From assembly GCF_001507595.1 (NCBI RefSeq), contig NZ_LQBQ01000037.1, forward strand, positions 142,123 through 206,122: a stretch of DNA of 64,000 nt, in the 5' to 3' direction. How positions within the stretch are numbered: position 1 is the stretch's first letter; the number at the start of each line of letters is the position of its first letter. Positions 60,262-64,000 of this stretch are shown here, piece after piece. A program made the position numbers and the translations under genes. The stretch comes from Ruegeria marisrubri (GTDB lineage: Bacteria > Pseudomonadota > Alphaproteobacteria > Rhodobacterales > Rhodobacteraceae). The notes below the pieces were generated by a model, which saw only the letters and a program-made list of their open reading frames with translations, did no database searches and had not been told where the DNA came from.

Positions 60262-63224
60262 CCGAACACACGCCCAATTCCGCCTTTCATGCCTCGAGCT
60301 TCATGCAGGGGCACAATGCCGAGTATCTGGAGCAGCTCTATGCCCAGTACGCCAACGACCCGAACGCCGTGGATGCCGCCTGGGCCGAGTTCTTCAAGGC
60401 GATGGGCGATGCCGAACTGGATGTGAAGAAAGAGGCCGAGGGGCCGTCGTGGGCGCGCCCGGACTGGCCGCCGATGCCCGCCGACGAGCTGACCGGCGCC
60501 CTGACCGGCGAATGGGCGGAAATCGACGCCAAGGCCGCAGGCAAGAAGATCAAGGACAAGGCCGCCGCGACCGGCGTCGAGGTGAGCGAAGATCAGGTCA
60601 AGCGCGCGGTGCTCGACTCGATCCGCGCCCTGATGCTGATCCGCGCCTACCGGATCCGGGGGCACCTGATCGCCGACGTCGATCCGCTGGGCATGCGTGA
60701 CAAGACCCCGCACCCGGAACTGGACCCCAAGACCTACGGCTTCACCGAAGCCGACATGGATCGGCCGATCTTCATCGACAACGTGCTGGGCCTGCAGATG
60801 GCCAGCATGCGCCAGATCGTCGAGATCGTGAAACGCACCTATTGCGGCACCTTCGCGATGCAATACATGCACATTTCCGACCCCGAGCAGGCCGCCTGGC
60901 TGAAGGAGCGGATCGAGGGCTATGGCAAGGAGATCTCGTTCACCCGCGAAGGCCGCAAGGCGATCCTGAACAAGATGGTCGAGGCCGAGGGCTTTGAGAA
61001 GTTCCTGCACGTCAAATACATGGGCACCAAGCGGTTCGGCCTGGACGGGGGCGAGGCGCTGATCCCGGCGATGGAGCAGATCATCAAGCGCGGCGGTGCG
61101 CTGGGGCTGAAGGAAATCGTCATCGGCATGCCGCACCGCGGCCGTCTGAACATCCTGGCCAACGTGATGGGCAAGCCCTATCGCGCGATCTTCAACGAAT
61201 TCCAGGGCGGCAGCTTCAAGCCCGAGGACGTGGACGGCTCGGGCGACGTGAAATACCACCTCGGCGCCTCCAGCGACCGCGAGTTCGACGGCAACAGCGT
61301 GCACCTGTCGCTGACCGCCAACCCCTCGCATCTCGAGGCCGTGAACCCGGTGGTTCTGGGCAAGGTCCGCGCCAAGCAGGACCAGTTGAACGACACCGAG
61401 CGGACCCAGGTCATGGGCGTGCTGCTGCATGGTGACGCGGCCTTTGCCGGCCAGGGCGTCGTGGCCGAGGGCTTTGGCCTGTCGGGTCTGCGCGGCCACC
61501 GCACCGGCGGCACCATGCATATCGTGGTCAACAACCAGATCGGGTTCACCACCGCGCCGCATTTCTCGCGGTCCAGCCCCTACCCGACCGACATCGCGCT
61601 GATGGTCGAGGCGCCGATCTTCCACGTCAACGGCGACGACCCCGAGGCGGTGGTGCATGCGGCCAAGGTGGCGACCGAGTTCCGCCAGAAGTTCCACAAG
61701 GACGTGGTCATCGACATCTTCTGCTATCGCCGGTTCGGTCACAACGAGGGCGACGAGCCCATGTTCACCAACCCGATCATGTACAAGAAGATCAAGACCC
61801 ACAAAACCACGCTGTCGCTCTATACCGAGCGGCTGGTCAAGGACGGGCTGATCCCCGAGGGCGAGATCGAGGACATGAAGGCCGCCTTCCAGGCGCATCT
61901 GAACGACGAGTTCGAGGCTGCCAAGGACTACAAGCCCAACAAGGCCGACTGGCTGGACGGGCGCTGGTCGCATCTCGACCGTCACGAGCAGGACCGCTAC
62001 GAGCGCGGCAAGACCGCGATCAAGCCCGAAACGATGAAGGAGATCGGCGAGGCGCTGACCCGCTTCCCCGAAGGCTTTGCCCTGCACCGGACGGTCGGGC
62101 GCCTGCTGGAGGCGAAGAAGGAAATGTTCGCCACCGGCAAGAACTTTGACTGGGCCACGGCCGAGGCACTGGCCTATGGCTCGCTGCTGCTCGAAGGTTA
62201 TCCGGTTCGTCTGGCCGGTCAGGACGCCACGCGCGGCACCTTCTCGCAGCGCCATTCGGGGTTCATCCACCAGGAGACCGAGGAACGCTACTACCCGCTC
62301 AACCACATCCGCGCCGGCCAGGCACAATACGAGGTCATCGACTCGATGCTGTCGGAATACGCGGTGCTGGGCTTCGAATACGGCTACTCGCTGGCCGAGC
62401 CCAACGCGCTGGTTCTGTGGGAGGCGCAGTTCGGCGACTTTGCCAACGGCGCGCAGATCATGTTCGACCAGTTCATCAGCTCGGGCGAGAGCAAGTGGCT
62501 GCGCATGTCCGGCCTGGTCTGCCTGCTGCCGCACGGGTTCGAGGGGCAGGGCCCCGAGCACAGCTCGGCCCGGCTGGAGCGGTTCCTGCAGATGTGCGGC
62601 CAGGACAACTGGATCGTGGCCAACTGCACGACCCCGGCCAACTATTTCCACATCCTGCGCCGCCAGCTGCACCGGACCTTCCGCAAGCCGCTGATCCTGG
62701 TGACCCCGAAATCGCTGCTGCGCCACAAGCTGGCGGTCAGCACGGCCGAGGACTTCACCGACGGCTCCAGCTTCCACCGGGTGCTGTGGGACGATGCGGA
62801 AAAGGGCAATTCGAACACCAAGCTGGTGTCCGACGACAAGATCAAGCGTGTCGTGATGTGCTCGGGCAAGGTGTATTACGACCTGCTGGAAGAGCGCGAC
62901 GCCCGCGGCATCGACGACATCTATCTGATGCGGATCGAGCAGTTCTATCCCTTCCCGGCCCACTCGCTGCTCAAGGAGCTTGAACGCTTCAAGAATGCCG
63001 AGATGGTCTGGTGCCAGGAAGAACCCAAGAACCAGGGGGCCTGGACCTTCATCGAGCCGAACATCGAATGGGTCCTGACCCGCATCGACGCCAAACACAC
63101 CCGGCCGCGCTATGTCGGCCGCCCGACTTCGGCCTCGCCCGCCACGGGTCTGGCCAGCCAACACAAAGCCCAACAAGACGCGCTTGTGAACGAAGCGCTG
63201 AGCATCGAAGGAAATCAAGCATGA
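60258..63224 (+). CDS. sucA: 2-Oxoglutarate dehydrogenase E1 component
   Basis: A 988-residue thiamine diphosphate enzyme that decarboxylates 2-oxoglutarate and acylates the E2 lipoyl arm. Visible are the E1 N-terminal E2-binding segment (YLEQLYAQYANDPNAVDAAW), the GMPHRGRLNILANVMGKPY block, the ThDP region LHGDAAFAGQGVVAEG, and FGHNEGDEP. Length is normal. It overlaps the DUF805 stop at its start and the E2 gene start at its end, which suggests tight translational coupling. Confidence 0.98.
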   Translation: MTEHTPNSAFHASSFMQGHNAEYLEQLYAQYANDPNAVDAAWAEFFKAMGDAELDVKKEAEGPSWARPDWPPMPADELTGALTGEWAEIDAKAAGKKIKDKAAATGVEVSEDQVKRAVLDSIRALMLIRAYRIRGHLIADVDPLGMRDKTPHPELDPKTYGFTEADMDRPIFIDNVLGLQMASMRQIVEIVKRTYCGTFAMQYMHISDPEQAAWLKERIEGYGKEISFTREGRKAILNKMVEAEGFEKFLHVKYMGTKRFGLDGGEALIPAMEQIIKRGGALGLKEIVIGMPHRGRLNILANVMGKPYRAIFNEFQGGSFKPEDVDGSGDVKYHLGASSDREFDGNSVHLSLTANPSHLEAVNPVVLGKVRAKQDQLNDTERTQVMGVLLHGDAAFAGQGVVAEGFGLSGLRGHRTGGTMHIVVNNQIGFTTAPHFSRSSPYPTDIALMVEAPIFHVNGDDPEAVVHAAKVATEFRQKFHKDVVIDIFCYRRFGHNEGDEPMFTNPIMYKKIKTHKTTLSLYTERLVKDGLIPEGEIEDMKAAFQAHLNDEFEAAKDYKPNKADWLDGRWSHLDRHEQDRYERGKTAIKPETMKEIGEALTRFPEGFALHRTVGRLLEAKKEMFATGKNFDWATAEALAYGSLLLEGYPVRLAGQDATRGTFSQRHSGFIHQETEERYYPLNHIRAGQAQYEVIDSMLSEYAVLGFEYGYSLAEPNALVLWEAQFGDFANGAQIMFDQFISSGESKWLRMSGLVCLLPHGFEGQGPEHSSARLERFLQMCGQDNWIVANCTTPANYFHILRRQLHRTFRKPLILVTPKSLLRHKLAVSTAEDFTDGSSFHRVLWDDAEKGNSNTKLVSDDKIKRVVMCSGKVYYDLLEERDARGIDDIYLMRIEQFYPFPAHSLLKELERFKNAEMVWCQEEPKNQGAWTFIEPNIEWVLTRIDAKHTRPRYVGRPTSASPATGLASQHKAQQDALVNEALSIEGNQA

Positions 63225-64000
63225 CTATCGAAGTTCGTGTGCCCACGCTGGGCGAATCCGTGACCGAAGCCACGGTTGCGACCTGGTTCAAGAAACCGGG
63301 CGATCCCGTAGCCGTGGACGAGATGCTCTGCGAGCTGGAGACCGACAAGGTCACGGTCGAGGTGCCCTCGCCCACCGCGGGCGTGCTGGCCGAGGTCGTG
63401 GCCGCCGAGGGCGAAACGGTCGGCGTCGACGCGCTGTTGGCGACCATCGCGGCGGCGACCGAGGCAGGATCGGAAGAAGTGCAGCTGCGCCACACTCCGG
63501 CACCCGACGCGGCCCCGGCCCCGACCGGCGATACCATTGACGTAATGGTTCCGACGCTGGGCGAGTCCGTGACCGAGGCCACCGTCTCGACCTGGTTCAA
63601 GCAGGTCGGCGACACGGTCGCCCAGGACGAGATGCTGTGCGAGCTGGAAACCGACAAGGTGTCGGTCGAAGTACCGGCCCCCGCCTCGGGCGTGCTGATG
63701 GAAATCGTGGCGCCCGAGGGTACCACGGTGGATGCCTCGGCAAAACTCGCCGTCATTTCGGGCAGCGCCGCTGCCGGCGCCTCGGCCGCGCCCGCAGCGC
63801 CCGCCGCCGCCGTCACCCCGGCGGTTGCGACGGGCGGCGCCAAGGACGTGGCCAATGCGCCCTCGGCCGAAAAGGCCATGGCCGAGGCCGGCCTGTCGGC
63901 CGATCAGGTCGCCGGCACCGGCCGTGATGGTCGCATCATGAAGGAAGACGTGGCCCGCGCCGTTGCGGCCGCTGCGGCCCCCGCCCCGGCAGCCCCGGCG
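63221..64000 (+). CDS. sucB: Dihydrolipoamide succinyltransferase E2 (N-terminal part)
   Basis: The first 260 codons of the E2 component are present; the gene runs off the right edge. It contains two tandem lipoyl domains, each with its lysine in an ELETDK motif (KVTVEVPSPTAG and KVSVEVPAPASG follow). An Ala/Pro linker and the peripheral-subunit-binding domain follow (PSAEKAMAEAGLSADQVAGT, GRDGRIMKEDV). Many 2-oxoglutarate E2 proteins carry one lipoyl domain, so the second is notable. The start overlaps the sucA stop (ATGA). Confidence 0.95.
   Translation, partial: MTIEVRVPTLGESVTEATVATWFKKPGDPVAVDEMLCELETDKVTVEVPSPTAGVLAEVVAAEGETVGVDALLATIAAATEAGSEEVQLRHTPAPDAAPAPTGDTIDVMVPTLGESVTEATVSTWFKQVGDTVAQDEMLCELETDKVSVEVPAPASGVLMEIVAPEGTTVDASAKLAVISGSAAAGASAAPAAPAAAVTPAVATGGAKDVANAPSAEKAMAEAGLSADQVAGTGRDGRIMKEDVARAVAAAAAPAPAAPA

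Noticed and set aside
60255..63218. A 987-codon open frame antisense to sucA
   Set aside because: It is the mirror of a strongly conserved gene in GC-rich DNA, where antisense frames stay open because of codon bias. Its composition (Asp/His/Val/Gly/Arg-rich, low complexity) matches no family.

Overview
The window is about 64 kb of a high-GC alphaproteobacterial chromosome, almost certainly from the Rhodobacterales (Roseobacter/Rhodobacter group). The signs are an ethylmalonyl-CoA pathway set (ccr, ecm, mch, a malyl-CoA thioesterase/lyase) interleaved with sdh, mdh and suc genes, a complete beta-hydroxyaspartate cycle operon (bhcRABCD), an H-NS/HvrA-type protein, a luxR-luxI pair with CtrA-type sites, and families typical of this order (TIGR02186, DUF1194, DUF1989, DUF805). 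I saw no rRNA, tRNA or CRISPR array, and no intact insertion sequence. Only one IS481-type transposase tail remains, next to bhcR. No stretch over 300 bases lacks a gene.

Layout. 0-8 kb: end of murJ, a Crp/Fnr regulator with a DUF2892 membrane protein, a rhomboid-fold protein that lacks its catalytic residues, trpS, a branched-chain amino acid group (leucine-type dehydrogenase, divergent Lrp/AsnC regulator, aminotransferase), a stress protein, and nfuA-tsaB-rimI. 8-12.7 kb: a BMP-family ABC importer, probably for nucleosides or purines. 12.8-15.2 kb: a half-size TauE hybrid, a full TauE/SafE permease, a TIGR02186 protein and the transposase remnant. 15.3-20.7 kb: bhcR and bhcABCD. 20.9-35.9 kb: a purine catabolism island with two NCS2 permeases, guanine deaminase, xanthine dehydrogenase XdhABC, urate hydroxylase PuuD, HIU hydrolase, a PuuE-UraD fusion, ureidoglycolate lyase and two paralogous LysR regulators. 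36-40 kb: an SDR, a RecD-like helicase and the quorum-sensing genes. 40-45 kb: ccr, an acyltransferase and ecm. 45-47.7 kb: an H-NS-like gene, deoD, a DUF1989 protein and two small genes. 47.8-64 kb: sdhCDAB, mch/mcl2, a second TauE-type permease, mdh, sucCD, DUF805, sucA and the start of the E2 gene.

How they fit together. The purine enzymes take guanine to xanthine, urate, allantoin and, after one step not encoded here, ureidoglycolate, which AllA splits into glyoxylate and urea. Glyoxylate is the substrate of the bhc operon, which converts it to oxaloacetate with glycine as co-substrate. The island therefore reads as an uptake-to-central-metabolism line from nucleosides/purines to C4 acids. 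The malate dehydrogenase, succinate and 2-oxoglutarate enzymes downstream, plus ethylmalonyl-CoA genes, receive the C4 and C5 products.

The strongest regulatory structures are a paired GTGATCAC operator with identical 21-bp spacing about 110 bp upstream of both sdhC and sucC, a 23-bp palindrome in the bhcR-bhcA gap, and a CtrA-type full site before the luxR-luxI unit. All functional statements come from reading the sequence and recalling the families; no database search was run.
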